Part shown: positions 49,621 to 61,138 of the stretch, piece after piece
How the letters are laid out: every line of letters begins with the position of its first letter
How positions within the stretch are numbered: the stretch's first letter is position 1
Assembly (NCBI GenBank): GCA_001692895.1
Contig: KV748227.1
Location: forward strand, 434,001-498,000
Reading direction: 5' to 3'
From: Cenococcum geophilum 1.58
Lineage: Eukaryota; Ascomycota; Dothideomycetes; Gloniales; Gloniaceae
Length of the DNA stretch: 64,000 nucleotides
Made by a program: the position numbers and the translations under genes
Notes under the pieces: generated by a model
The model's input: only the letters and a program-made list of their open reading frames with translations
The model's database searches: none
Told to the model about the DNA's origin: nothing

Positions 49621-49878
49621 TAGGAAATTGTTTTTAGGCGCGTTATTACAAACGAAAATCGGGGTCTACAAAACCTGCGTAAGTCGCAATTTTGGCAATT
49701 TGCGGCGATTTGTAGCAATTTGCTATAAACATATAGGCTACCTATATACGCGCCTGCCCTATCTATATGTTTGTAGTAAATTGCTGCAAATCACCGCAAA
49801 TTACTAAAATTGCGACTTACGCAGGTTTTGCAGACCCTGATTTTCGCTTGCAATAACGTACCTAAAAAAAATTTCCTA
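49621..49878. mobile_element. Fold-back MITE-like element (258 bp)
   Basis: The two halves are reverse complements of each other over about 115 bp each. Left end TAGGAAATTGTTTTTAGG matches right end CCTAAAAAAAATTTCCTA, and the centre holds AAACATATAGG versus CTATATGTTTG. Mismatches are mostly C/T or G/A. No coding capacity. The ends suggest a TA-type insertion site but the duplication is ambiguous. Confidence 0.75.
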
Positions 49879-49896
49879 ATATAGAGGCTCTGCATG

Positions 49897-50070
49897 TGTC
49901 AGATAACTCATATAGAGCTATTCATTGATAAAATGGGTTGATTGATTGATAATCTTGATCGTCTCTTAACCTAGGGCCCCTGGGCTTAGATAAAGATATT
50001 TACAAAGCACGGGCCCCGTGCACGTAACTTATGCACGTCCTACGCTACAGAGAATACAGATTATCTAACA
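49897..50070 (-). repeat. Element F left LTR (3' LTR)
   Basis: TGTCAGATAACTCATATAG ... AGATTATCTAACA; 174 bp, aligns with 55,335-55,508. The shared core includes CCTAGGGCCCCTGGGCTTA. Confidence 0.9.
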
Positions 50071-53000
50071 CACCCCCTTAGCTTTAAGCTCTTTAAGGTT
50101 AAAGCTAACCACCTTCTCGTGTCCGTTAATGCGTTAATTAAACCATAATCTCATCTAAATCCTTTCATCTCGCTCTAATATTCTCCCTTAGGTCCTCCAG
50201 TTGCTTCTCCTTATTTAGCCGCTCCTTAATATCCACTATCCCGATTATATTAACGAAGCTTTAAAACCTCTACTTAGGCAGGGCCTTCGTAAGTCTATTA
50301 GCGATTATTTCCTTTATCGCTATCTATTAAAATTATACTCATCTCTTTGCGTATTCCTAACGTAGCTAATATTAATAGATGTTAATGTGTCGGAGCTTCG
50401 TAATTAGCTTTGCCGTATTTTCTATAATTAGTTAGAGCGTCTAGATATTGTCGCAGTTAATAATTAAGGGCTCATTTAGTTATAACGTTATTACTTTAAA
50501 CAGCCTACTAATAAAGATAGCTTCCTTTACTATCTATAATAGGGCTAACAGCTCAGCTTCTATGCTTAACGTTATAACCGTACCCTGCTTATTTGCTCTC
50601 CAGGTAATTAGCCCCCTAAATAGCTTTATAATATATCCTTATAAGCTCTTTCTATTAATAGAGTTGTCTGTAAATAATACGTTGCTAGCATAAATAAATA
50701 ATTACGCTTTACTTCTACCGTCTCCGTCATCTTATCCTTAGTTATATATTCCTTTATCTCTCCCTCTACCGTTTATTCCTTCCTTATCTCCTCTATAGTA
50801 GATTACTCTGCTCCTTGTGCTATATAGGTACTAGATAACTCTATCTACCGCTTAATAATACTCTTAGCTTAGGTCCTAATTAAACCTTACTAGCTATAAT
50901 ACTACTAGTACAAAGGCAATATCTGGACGCGTTATAGTGGCTATATAGAGTATTAAACCCAGTTTTCTCTAATATAGCATTGTAGAAGCTAGTAGGGATA
51001 AAGGACGGACTAATAGGTCTGTATTAGGGGACGGACGCGTCAGACAGATTATACGGTGATTAATAGAGAGGAGTTCCGATTCTGCTATAGGAGTGTCTAA
51101 AAGACGCCCTCTAAAATCTATCTTATACTAGTTAGCTATCTTCTTAATATAGGCTTCCTAGGATAGCTATAGGAGCCTCTAGCTATAATTATATAGCACG
51201 TAGATTCCTAGGAACTATTTTAGCTCACTAAGGGTACTTATCTAGTATTCCTTGCTTAGCTCCTTAATTGCTTCTTAAGCTTTCTTCTTATCTATCTTTC
51301 GGTAGCAGAAGATAATATCATTAATATAGAAGAAGACAACTATTTTACCTTTTAGTATAACACATGGCTTCTAGGGTACTTCTTTAAAACCTAATTCGTT
51401 TAATAAGCTCGTGAGATTCTTCTGCTATAACAGTAGTGATCGTCATAGTCTATATAGGGCTTTTCTTAAGCGTAGTACTTTGTCTTTCTTTCCTTTATTA
51501 AACCCTGGTGGTAGCTTTATATAAACGACCTTATTAAGATTATAATAGATAAACGCATTAACTATATTTATCTATGTCGTCTCCAGGTTAAATTTTATAG
51601 TAATCGCCATAAGGGTTTGGAAGGTTATACTAGCTAATATAGTAGCTCTCGTAGGTAGGTCTCCTAGGGCCTATTAATTTCCGCAGACTACTAAGCGTGC
51701 CTTGCATTTCTGGAGAAATCTATACTTATCCGTCTTATAGATAAACACTTATATTAAGCTAAGGACCTACTATCCCTTTACGTGCTTCTTATCTATTTCT
51801 TAAAACAACCTTATTTAATAATAAGATTAGAGATGGGCTTGTTAAGCCTCTTGGAACTAATCTTAAAGAGGATACGTATTAAGGTCCTAGATTAACTAGG
51901 GTAGTAAAGGTAAGTTCTTCCTATATAATCTAATATCGCGTATTCTGCCTAATTTCAGCTTGCTATTATTAAGTCGACTATTAAGGTTAAACTTCCTTCT
52001 TGCTAAGAAGGCGCCTTAATAGGCTAACGTGATCCTTTTTATAATAAAGTCTTTAAACCTATTATCGCTAGCTTCCTTAAACGAGTCTTTAATTAAGTTG
52101 TTGGATACCCCCTAAGTATTAAACACATCTCCTACTTAATAAGCGACGTCTTCATTAGTACCTTATATATCTAACTTTATAGGATACTTAACGTAAAAGG
52201 TACATGGAGATTCTTTATCTTCTTCTGTTAGAGGTAGTATATAGTACGTATCTTTAAGAGCTCTTACAAGCTTAAGATCTGCTAACTTATTAAAGGCTTA
52301 AACTAGCTCATCGACGTTATCGTCTTCCTCTTAAATTGACTGTTTAAATACTTCTTTATTATCTTCTAGAAGGACCTCGTTCTTAGTCTAGGTATTAGGT
52401 AGTTAAATCTTCTTAATTAGTATATCTAATTCAGCGTATAGGTCCTCTGAGATATCCGTTCGCTTACCGTCAAAAAACATCTTTTTATTAAAGATAATAT
52501 CCCTTATAGAGATAACGATACCCTTATATAGGATCTAGATCCTATAGATATTAGTAGAGTTATAGCTAACAAGATAGCTAATATGGGCTTATAGATCTAG
52601 CTTGCTTAGCCTTTTCTTCCTTAGCTAGGCGTCCGATATTATTGCGTACGCCCTACAGCCATAGGCTTTTAGGTACGCCAGTTACGGCTTTCTTAATCTC
52701 CTATTAGCTAGGAAGGTATAGAACCTCTTATATAGCGATATCCAACCGTTACTTTCCCGTGGCGTTTAATCTCGAAGGTAGACTATATAGTCGACTATCT
52801 CGTTCTATAGGTCGTGTGGTAAATTAGTAGTAATTCTTATTACTCGTGCTCTCTTAATAATTACACCCCCTAAGCGTTCGGCGGTACCATTTTAAGCTTA
52901 GGTATATAGTGCTAAAGGCTTAAATATAATCCCTTAAGTCTATAGCTATTTAAGGGTTCTCCTTTTCCCTAGCTCGTTGTCTAATCTAATAGTATTAACT

Positions 53001-55062
53001 TTAAGGTTATACCTTAGACAAATCCACTATACGAAATCTTTAAGCACCCGTAGTATCTCCTTCTCCTTACTATACGTTATTATAAAGTACGGGAAGGATC
53101 TTCCTAAGTAGGTATTATAGATAAGCATAACTTGTATAAATCCGGCATACGCTTTTTTAAGGTTAGTCCAGTTAATATAGAGGTTAAGATAGGGTTTATT
53201 AATTTTCTATTTTAAGACCCTTCTTAAGACCTAACGCTTAATTTTGGCGAGACTATAATATTAACATTCCGTCGTCTTTAGGCCTTAAAGCTTAACTTTT
53301 AAGGCGTTAAGACCTAAATAATAAAGGCTTATAGGCCCTGGATGACCTAGACGCAGATGCTATAGACGTATATCTCCTTTTAAATCTAGATAAGCGTCTC
53401 TTAATAATGCTCTGCGCTTCCGTTAGCGTAGCAGTCGGCTTATATTAAACGCTAATAGACTTCCTAGTCAGACGTATTTAATAGTCTATTATCTATAACG
53501 TTCTTTTATTTAATATAGGACTGAGTTATCCTTTTAAACTAGAAGATTGTTCTCTCCTTTATTGTCCTAGTAGTACCCTCATTTTTAAAATAGACGGAAC
53601 GATACTAAATTTGTATTAAAGTCCGTATAAAAGGCAACGTCCTTAAGACGTAGGATTCCCTTGCTCTTATCTAGTTTTATAACTTAGATAGTAACGTTAC
53701 TATAGCCTAGTATAGGTACTTCTAAGCTGCCGGCGATAACGTATTTAAGTCTTAGAGCTTTCCTAAAGTTATAAAAACAAGAGAGGTTATTAAAGATATA
53801 GAGAGTGGTTCCTAAGTTAAGAATAGTTAATAGCTTTAGTAGATGGATTTAACCTATATAATATAATTCTAGGAATATCGCATTAGCTTCTCCCTTAATC
53901 TTAACTTCCTAACTTTTATCCTTTTATTGTTAAGCCTTATCTTCTTATTCTTTAAGTCTAATCTTTATAACTTAGTTAGCGAGATCCTTATTCTTTTCTA
54001 CCTTTTTTAGCACCCTTTTAATGCGAGCATCTCCGATTATAACTCCTTTAGGTCTCTTGTCTTTAAATAAATACTAACAGTCTTATAGGGAATGTCCTTG
54101 TTTCTTACACGCTAAGTATACGGGTAGTAGCTTCTTATAGGACGTCTCCTTATTTACTAGTAACCCGGCTCTCTTTAAGCGTCTAGTATATACTAAGGTT
54201 CCTTTCCCTAGACCTTTAGTAGTATTAGAGTAATTTATTATAGCTTGCTCTACAAAGTCTATATTAAAGGTACTCCCTTTTATAGTAGTATTGGCTTTCT
54301 TTAATAGTATTCTAAGTCCTTCTTGCAGCTCCTTTGCTACTCTATAATATTTAGAAGATCTCGACTTCTAAGGATTATTTAACTCGGTAGTATACTTTAT
54401 ACAGTAGGCGTCGCTAAAAGGTTAAATAACTTCTGCCAAATCTTAAAGCTAGATTCTATCTAACATTTAAGGGATCTTATACTTCTCTCCTAGTACTATT
54501 ATATATTCCCATTAATCTAACCACTAATTTAATTTTAACAAGTATTTAAACCCCTTAAGAGCTTTCTATATACTAGTGTTGTATCTTCTTCCTAATAAAT
54601 AACGAGGTAGGTTCTATATTCTCCTTTAGTTAAGATAGCCATTCTTTAACTATTAAGGAAGGGTTAAGCAGTAGCTTCTTCTAAATTAATACTATGGACG
54701 TAATTTAGGTACGGATCTGTTAAAGGTGCTCTTCTTATTTTAGGAAATACTTTATATCCTAGTCGTAGTATCGTTTACTATTCTCATACGCCCTCTGTTA
54801 ATTCGTTAAGAGCTATGCATATAAGGTTGCATTCTCGTTGAAATCTATAACTTCTAGATAGGGTAGTTCTTATAGTAGACCTCATTAAGGTACTGCATTG
54901 TCTGGGTCAACGTGGGCCTAAATTCGTTTATCCGCGAGGGCTTATAGTTGCCAGATCCATTACTCCTAGTCTTCTATCTTATTAAGTATAATCGTATTCG
55001 ACGAACTCGACGTCAGTGGAGTCATTTAACTAATAGGCAGATGGGAATTAAGATGGAATTCG

Positions 55063-55197
55063 TCGTCAGGATCGTCCTTGTCGTCAGGATCGTCCTCGTC
55101 GCAGGATCGTCCTTGTCACAGGATCGTCCTTTAACGATTAAGGTGGAATCTCGTGGAATCTCGTGGAATCTCGTGGAATCTCGTGGAATCTCGTCCT
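55063..55197. repeat. Short tandem repeats in the 5' coding part of element F
   Basis: Four imperfect CAGGATCGTCCTTGTC units (about 55,074-55,130), then five exact copies of GTGGAATCTC (about 55,144-55,195). They fall near the gag N-terminus of the copia element on the minus strand. Confidence 0.8.
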
Positions 55198-55334
55198 TTG
55201 ACAATTGAGGTAGGATTTCGATCAGGGTCGTCTTGTGACGATGAGGTGTCAGAGTCTGACGATGAGGTAGAATTTCTTCAAATAATTAAGTAATAGCTAA
55301 ATAGCTTCTTATATCGGCGGACCGGGCTTATAAC

Positions 55335-55508
55335 TGTCACGAAGTTCATATAGGGCAGTTCATTGATGAAATGGGTTAATTAATTAATAATCTTGATTAT
55401 CTCTTAACCTAGGGCCCCTGGGCTTAAATAAAGATATTTACAAAGCACGGGCCCCATACACGTGACTTATACACGTCCTACGCCATAGAGAATACAGATT
55501 ATCTAACA
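55335..55508 (-). repeat. Element F right LTR (5' LTR)
   Basis: TGTCACGAAGTTCATATAG ... AGATTATCTAACA; 174 bp. Nearly all differences from the left LTR are transitions. Confidence 0.9.
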
Positions 55509-55795
55509 GCACGAGGCTCTATATAAAGCTCTATATATAAAGGCTTATATAAGGCTCTGTATAAAGCTCTATATAAAGCTCTATATATAGAGGCTCTATA
55601 TAAGGCTCTATGTAAAGCTCTATATAAGGCTTTATACAAAGCTCTATATAAAGCTCTACGCGAAGCTCTATATAAGGCTTTATATAAAGCTCTATATAAG
55701 GCTCTACGCAAAGCTCTACATAAGGCTTTACGCGAAACTCTATACATAGAGGCTTTACACAAAGCTCTATATAAAGCCTTTGTATATACGCGCAA
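55509..55795. repeat. Minisatellite of (A)GGCTCTATATAA / AGCTCTATATAA units
   Basis: About 20 irregular units of 11-14 bases. The AT/GC alternation gives a spurious 98-codon minus-strand frame (ALYRALYKALYR pattern), which I do not call as a gene. The same motif starts left of element F (AGAGGCTCTGCA at 49,883), so F inserted into this array. Confidence 0.85.
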
Positions 55796-56420
55796 TATAC
55801 TACTATTAGGTCCCCGCTATATTTCTAATAGCCTCTATATATACCTCTGCTAAGTATACCCCCTATATATACCTAGGTAGCCACTTTATTTTTTACCCTT
55901 CCTTATATCCTCCCTACTTAGGAAGACACTAAAATAATAGCTAGCAGACAATCGTTGCCGGAGCTAGACGACCGTCATTAGAGCTAGACAACCGTCGCCG
56001 AAGCTAAATAACTATCGCCAGAGCTAGACGACCGTCAGAGCCAGACGACCGTCGTTATCGCCACATAACCGTCGCTAGAGCCACACAATAACCGTTTAAA
56101 CGACCAGCCAGCGAACACAATAAATAATTTAATTAATTGATCGAATTAAGGTAATATAGACAGGTAGGCATAGATAGGTAGGTATAGATAGGTAGGTATA
56201 GACGGGTAGGTATAGACGAACGGATAAATAGATAGGTAGGTAGGTAAGTAGGTAAGTATAGACAAACGGATAAATAGATAGGTAGGTAGGTAAGCAGGTA
56301 GGTATAAATAAACGGATAGATAGATAGGTAGGTAAGTAGGTAGGTAGGTAGGCAGGTAGGTAGGTAGGTAGATAGGTAGGTAGGTAGGTAAGTAGGTAGG
56401 TAGGTAGGTAGATAATTTAG
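55796..56420. repeat. Partial D-family copy (D3) with long TAGG microsatellite
   Basis: From 55,796 the sequence parallels D1 from about 45,356 (TATTAGGTCC(C/T)CGCTATAT, CCTTATATCCTCCC, GACGACCGTCG-type tandem units). It then runs into a (TAGG)n tract at about 56,160-56,410. The 5' and 3' ends of the D element are missing. Confidence 0.65.
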
Positions 56421-56594
56421 AGCCTCTGTAAAAGGCTTCCCCCTTAATACCTAAAGTAGATAGCTCTATATTTTATAAAGTTATAATATAAATATATTTA
56501 AAAGTATATTATAGAAATCTATAGGAATATATAATAATTTGGTTATTATATAATATAATTATTTAGTTATTATATAATATAATTATAATTTATA
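56421..56594. other. TA-rich spacer
   Basis: AT-rich sequence with repeated TTATTATATAATATAATTA; no feature beyond simple repeats. Confidence 0.5.
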
Positions 56595-56849
56595 TAACGT
56601 AGGTAATAGGGTTATAACGGCGATAGGGTTATAACGGTGGACCTACTGCCTTCCTAATGTAGATGGAACACTAAAATACTGCCAAATGCCTTAGGAGTAG
56701 CCGTTGGGTCGTGCACGATATAATGGCGTGCACGACCCAACGGCTACTCCTAAGGCATTTGGCAGTATTTTGGTGTTCCATCTACATTAGGAAGGCGGTA
56801 GGTCCACCGTCATAACCCTATCGCCGTTATAACCCTATCACCTACGTTA
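56595..56849. repeat. 255-bp near-perfect palindrome (fold-back element)
   Basis: Left arm from TAACGTAGGTAATAGGG to GGTCGTGCACG (about 56,595-56,717); right arm from CGTGCACGACC to CCTATCACCTACGTTA (about 56,728-56,849). The arms are about 122 bp and differ at only four places I can count. Each difference is a transition with A/T in the left arm and G/C in the right. The centre is a loop of about 9 bases (ATATAATGG). It carries more G+C and CpG than its surroundings. Confidence 0.85.
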
Positions 56850-57080
56850 GTTACAATTTATATAGTTTTTACAATTTGTATAGTTTTTATAATTTATATA
56901 GTTTGCGCGCTATTTATTTATAAGGTAGCGTTTTGCCGCAATTTGCTATTAGGTGCTGCGATTTTATTATAAAATATGCGTTTTATATAAATTGCTATCG
57001 ACTATATACATCTGCCACGATTGTATAGTTTGCGGCAATTTGCCGTAAACCGTAACAACGACCCCAAAAAAATACCCTAA
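56850..57080. other. Decayed repeat, MITE-like end
   Basis: Three copies of TTTTTACAATTTGTATAG-like units, then sequence with GCGGCAATTTGCCG-type inverted motifs. Its right end (CAAAAAAATACCCTAATGTAG) resembles the right end of the fold-back element at 49,621-49,878. Probably a more decayed member of that family. Confidence 0.4.
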
Positions 57081-58829
57081 TGTAGCTATCTTTAATTTCC
57101 GTATTATATACTAAAAAGGCGTAAGTAACCTAGTAGACGCCCTATTATAGTAACTAGATTATAAGGAAATAGACTAAACTATCCCCCTTATTAATAGAGA
57201 ACTAAATGCGATTCTTTAAAGTTTTTAATTATAGCTTAATACGAGCCGATTTAACAAAGTAGGCGGCCAGCTATTAATAGGAGTAATTATAGGCCGATTG
57301 GGTTATACTAGTATAGGTAGTGCGTAACACTAAGCGCTATAGACTAAACTGGCTAGGATAGTAGCAGAAGAGTCCGAAATGGTATATACCCTAAAAGACT
57401 TACTCCTAAAAGAGGTAAAGGAAGCCTTATCTACTAATTTAATAGCCTAAAAGATTTAGGCGCAATTAAATAAAGTAAAGAAGAAGGAGAGTTAATAGGG
57501 TAGCTGGAGTTAGAGTAATTATACTATCCCAATCTAGCTAAAAGATTAAAAGGATAATAATGGTATACTCTGCTACTAAGGAAGGCTATATATCCTAAGT
57601 AGGAGACTATAGCTTAAGGTAATGCAGCGTTACTATAATGGTAAACTAATAGGATATTTTAGTATAACAAAAATGTTAGAACTAGTCTAATATTAGTATT
57701 ACTAGCCGGAAGTAAGATAATATATTAAAGATTAGATCTAAGGCTGCTATACCTACAGCTAAATTAAGCCGTTAAAATACTAACTATATAGGGTACTATA
57801 CCCCCTACTAGTTCTAAGAGGCCCCTAGAAAGATATTATACTTAATTTTGTTATAAAACTACCTCTAAGCAAGTATATAGGTGTCCAGTATAACGCAGTT
57901 CTAGTAATAGTAGACTAATTTATAAAAATGGCCTACTATATCCCTATAAAAGGGGACTTAAAGGCCTAAGGTCTAGCGAACCTACTTATAAAAGAGGTAA
58001 TTAGACTATATAGAGTCCTACAGTTTATTATATTAGACTAAGGACTAATTCTAACCTCTAAATTTTGGTTTTTACTATGCTTTTATCTAGAAATTAAGTA
58101 AAACTTATTTATTGCGTTTTACCCTTAAACAGATAAGTAGATAAAAAGGTAAAATTAAACTATAGAGCAGTACCTTAGGGCATTCTATAACCTTAAATAG
58201 ATAAACTAGGCTAGTCTCCTTACTATAGCAGAGTTTACTTATAACGACTCAATCTATACCTCTATAGGAATAACCCTATTTTAGGCAAATAAGGCTAAAA
58301 CGCTATTTAGAGGCAAGGGTCTAAGAGAAGCTTATAGAGGTAGTATATTAAAGTATGCTAAAGAATTAGCTAATAAATTAAAGACAATTTATAATAATTT
58401 AAGGCAATCTTTAGTTAAGGCTTAAGAATTTTAAGTAAAATACTATAATATAGGTTATAAACCTATAGAATTTAAGAAAGGAGACTATATATAGCTGGCG
58501 GGTAAGTATATATAGATAAGTAGACCTAGGAAAAAGCTAGATTATAAGAACTTTAGACCCTTTAAGGTTATAAAGGTAATTAATACGCAGGTATATTAGC
58601 TTAAATTGCTAAAAAATTAGAAAATTTATAATATATTCTATATATCCCTTTTAGAAAAATATATACCAGATATAGTTAGCGGAAGATAATAGTTTATACC
58701 TTATTTTATAGATATACCCAAATTGGAACAATAGCATATTAAGGCCATTCTAGGCAAAATAGAAGATAAAAATAAAAATATAAAGTACTAAGTATATTAG
58801 AAAGGATATAGTTTAGAAGACAATATATA
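57081..58829 (+). mobile_element. Element G: gypsy pol remnant (integrase and chromodomain), split by D2
   Basis: The plus strand reads as an integrase core from about 57,830: VLVIVD-FIKMAYYIPIKG, LYRVLQFIILD, TIAEFTYNDSIYTSIGITL. A C-terminal GDY--LAGKYI motif, then a chromodomain (EDKNKNIKY-VY-KGYSLEDN) follow up to 58,829, where D2 interrupts. Reverse transcriptase is absent or unreadable upstream. Many stops. Confidence 0.8.
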
Positions 58830-60656
58830 TTAGCATTTTATTAGGGTATTAAGATCCTAGAGGCCTCCTAATAGGATTTTGACTTTCCTAGAGGTTCTAA
58901 TTGTCCTAGTAGGCTCCTAGTAGGCTCCTAGCAGGATTTTAATTTTCTTAATTATCCTAGTTATTCTAACGGGCTCCTAGTAGGATTTTTAATTTCCTAA
59001 TTGTCCTTTTACGGTCCTATTAGGGTTTTAATAGGAAACTAGTATTTCCTAATTATTTCTAATAGGCTCTTAGTAGGATCTTAATTTTCCTAATTGTCCT
59101 ATTAGGTTCCTAACAGAATACCCCTAAGCGATACTTCTCCTAACCCCCCCCCCCTTAAAGCAACACCTCCTATATATACCCCTTAAGACACCCCCCTAAT
59201 ATAATACCCTTCCCACTGTAATACCCCCCCTAATGGGATACCTTCCCCCTAATACAACACGACCCTATATACGCGTGCGCGCGATATACAGTGCTATTAG
59301 GTCCCCGCTATATTCCTAATAGCCTATATATGCCTTTGCTAAGTTACCCCCTTTGTAGTTACCCTATTCTTTACCCTTCCTTATATCCTCCCTTAGGAGG
59401 CACTAAAATGGCAGCCAGTAGAGGACCGTCGCTAAAACTAGACGACCGTCGCTAGAACTAGACGACCGTTATAAGAACTAGACAACAACCTTTTAAATAA
59501 CCAGCTAGCGAAGACCACGAACAATTCAATTAATCGATTAATCAAATTTAATATTGGCCTATTACCGAATTTTATTAAGGCCTCCTAGGGAGGCACCCTA
59601 AACAACTACCGTTTAAATATACAGCTAGCGAACGGCCATAGAGAACGACCTGGATCAATTAAAGCCTTCAATTAGGCTAACCTCTCCCCCGAATTAAATT
59701 AGATACTAATATAGGTAGGTAAGTAGGTAGGTAGGTAAGTAGGTAAGTAGGTAGGTAGGTAGGTAGGTAAGTAGGTAGGTAGGCAGGCAGGTAGGTAGGT
59801 AAGTAGGAGAGGACCGTCATCAGAACTAGACAATAATCGTTTAAACAACCAGCCAGCGAACACCACGATCGATTTAATCGATCGATCGAATCGAACCAGA
59901 GCCTTAATATCAGCCTATTACCAAATCAAATCGAATTAAGGCCTCCTAGGGAGGCACCCCAGACGACTACTGTTTAAACGTATAGCTAACGAACGCCTAT
60001 AGAGAACGATTTAAATCAATATAATTAATCGCAATCGAATTAAGCAGAGCCTTTAATCGGGCCGACCTCTTCCCCAAATTACAGATACAGACAGGTAGGC
60101 ATAGACAAGTAGGCACGACAGGCATAGGCAGGCATATACAGGTAGGATAGGCAGATAGGCAGGTAGGCAGGCAGGCAGGCAGGCACTAGGCCTAGTTAGG
60201 AAATCAGCATACGACCGGCGGATCATCGGGAACACCGCCAATCGACAATTTGGAGCCTTCGCGAGAGGCTCCTCAGTCGATCGCCCGAGCGATCGTAGAG
60301 CTCTATAATAGACACAGGCGGTAGACAGGAGAGATTAGTTTGGATTATTTAGATTATATATAATTAAATTAATTTTGTATTTTTTAACTAGCTGCAAATA
60401 CTGGAGTGTTAATATACCTTATTTTTAAATCTAGAATTTTTATTATTGTCCTAATGGTCCTAATGGTCCTAATAGTCCTAATAGTCCTAGAGGTCCTAGA
60501 GGTCCTAAAGGTCCTAGTAATCCTGGTAGTCCGGGCGACCTCCTAATAGGTTCCTAATAGGATGCCGAGTGTAAGTATCTCCTAAAGCTCCTAACAGCCC
60601 TAATAGGAGCTGTTAGGAGCTGTTAGTACTGTTAAGAGGTATAAACATTTTGCTAA
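58830..60656. mobile_element. Element D2: second full copy of the D family, inserted in a chromodomain
   Basis: Parallels D1 from TTAGCATTTTATTAGGG to CATTTTGCTAA, 1,827 bp. The terminal TTAGCA / TGCTAA is intact here. Flanks are TATATA on both sides. D2 has fewer 20-bp tandem units than D1 (about three against five) but a longer first TAGG tract. Most single-base differences are C/T or G/A, with D2 the more TA-shifted copy. No coding capacity. Confidence 0.75.
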
Positions 60657-61138
60657 TATATAAAAACTAGCTAAAAACTTATTAAAAACCACAATAAGAG
60701 CTTATAAGCGCACTTTAGGACAAAATAGGCTACGGACTACCTATAACTCGGACCTTAAAAGTAAGAACTATAATAGACCAGAACGGCCCCTAAAAAAAGA
60801 AAGGGTGCTAAATAGTAACTCTTTTCTAATTTCCCCCCAAATAGGGTTTTATAGGTTTTAGTAAGACTATAAAAGGACTTAGTTAGTCTAACTAGGACAA
60901 TAATATAATTAGGAACGAATTAGAACTAATATAGTAGAATTTAGTTTAGGGAGTACTAATAGTGCCCTATAGCTAAAAGAGCCAGTTTATACCTACCTAG
61001 GTAAGAAATATAAAAGAAAAGGGCTAATCTATTACTTTTTTCGCTAACTAACCTAAATATAATAAAAGAAACTAAACTAAGGCCGCCACTTAAAGGAATC
61101 TATAAGATATTAACCTAGCTAAAAAAGGTTAAGAAAGG
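60657..61138 (+). mobile_element. Element G, 3' part after D2
   Basis: The chromodomain reading resumes as KLAKNLLKNHNKSL (about 60,665-60,705), the ENLxNAPELIKxYH end of the domain. The following 400 bases are non-coding, TA-rich and probably the element's 3' region; its LTR was not found. Confidence 0.55.

Larger units (their letters stand above)
49897..55508 (-). mobile_element. Element F: full-length Ty1/copia retrotransposon, RIP-inactivated
   Basis: 174-bp LTRs at both ends and 5-bp flanks GCATG (49,892-49,896) and GCACG (55,509-55,513), the same target duplication apart from one C/T change. Minus-strand order from the right: gag (about 55,200-53,900) with zinc knuckle ACKKQGHSL-DC near 54,110; integrase about 53,400-52,600 (SGFV-GITLKLILLD region near 53,000); reverse transcriptase about 52,300-51,000 (KIVVFFYINDIIF near 51,330, one Asp of YVDD lost to Asn); RNase H about 50,950-50,200. 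AAGGGGGTG next to the left LTR is the polypurine tract. Confidence 0.9.

Noticed and set aside
50448..50693. 81-codon plus-strand frame inside copia F
   Set aside because: Antisense to the RNase H region of the minus-strand element; chance opening in TA-rich DNA.
55499..55795. 98-codon minus-strand frame with ALYRALYKALYR repeats
   Set aside because: It is the translation of the GCTCTATATAA minisatellite; no start context or other protein features.
55504..56420. CRISPR-like array of short repeats
   Set aside because: Units are adjacent without unique spacers and vary in length; these are minisatellites and microsatellites in a eukaryotic genome.
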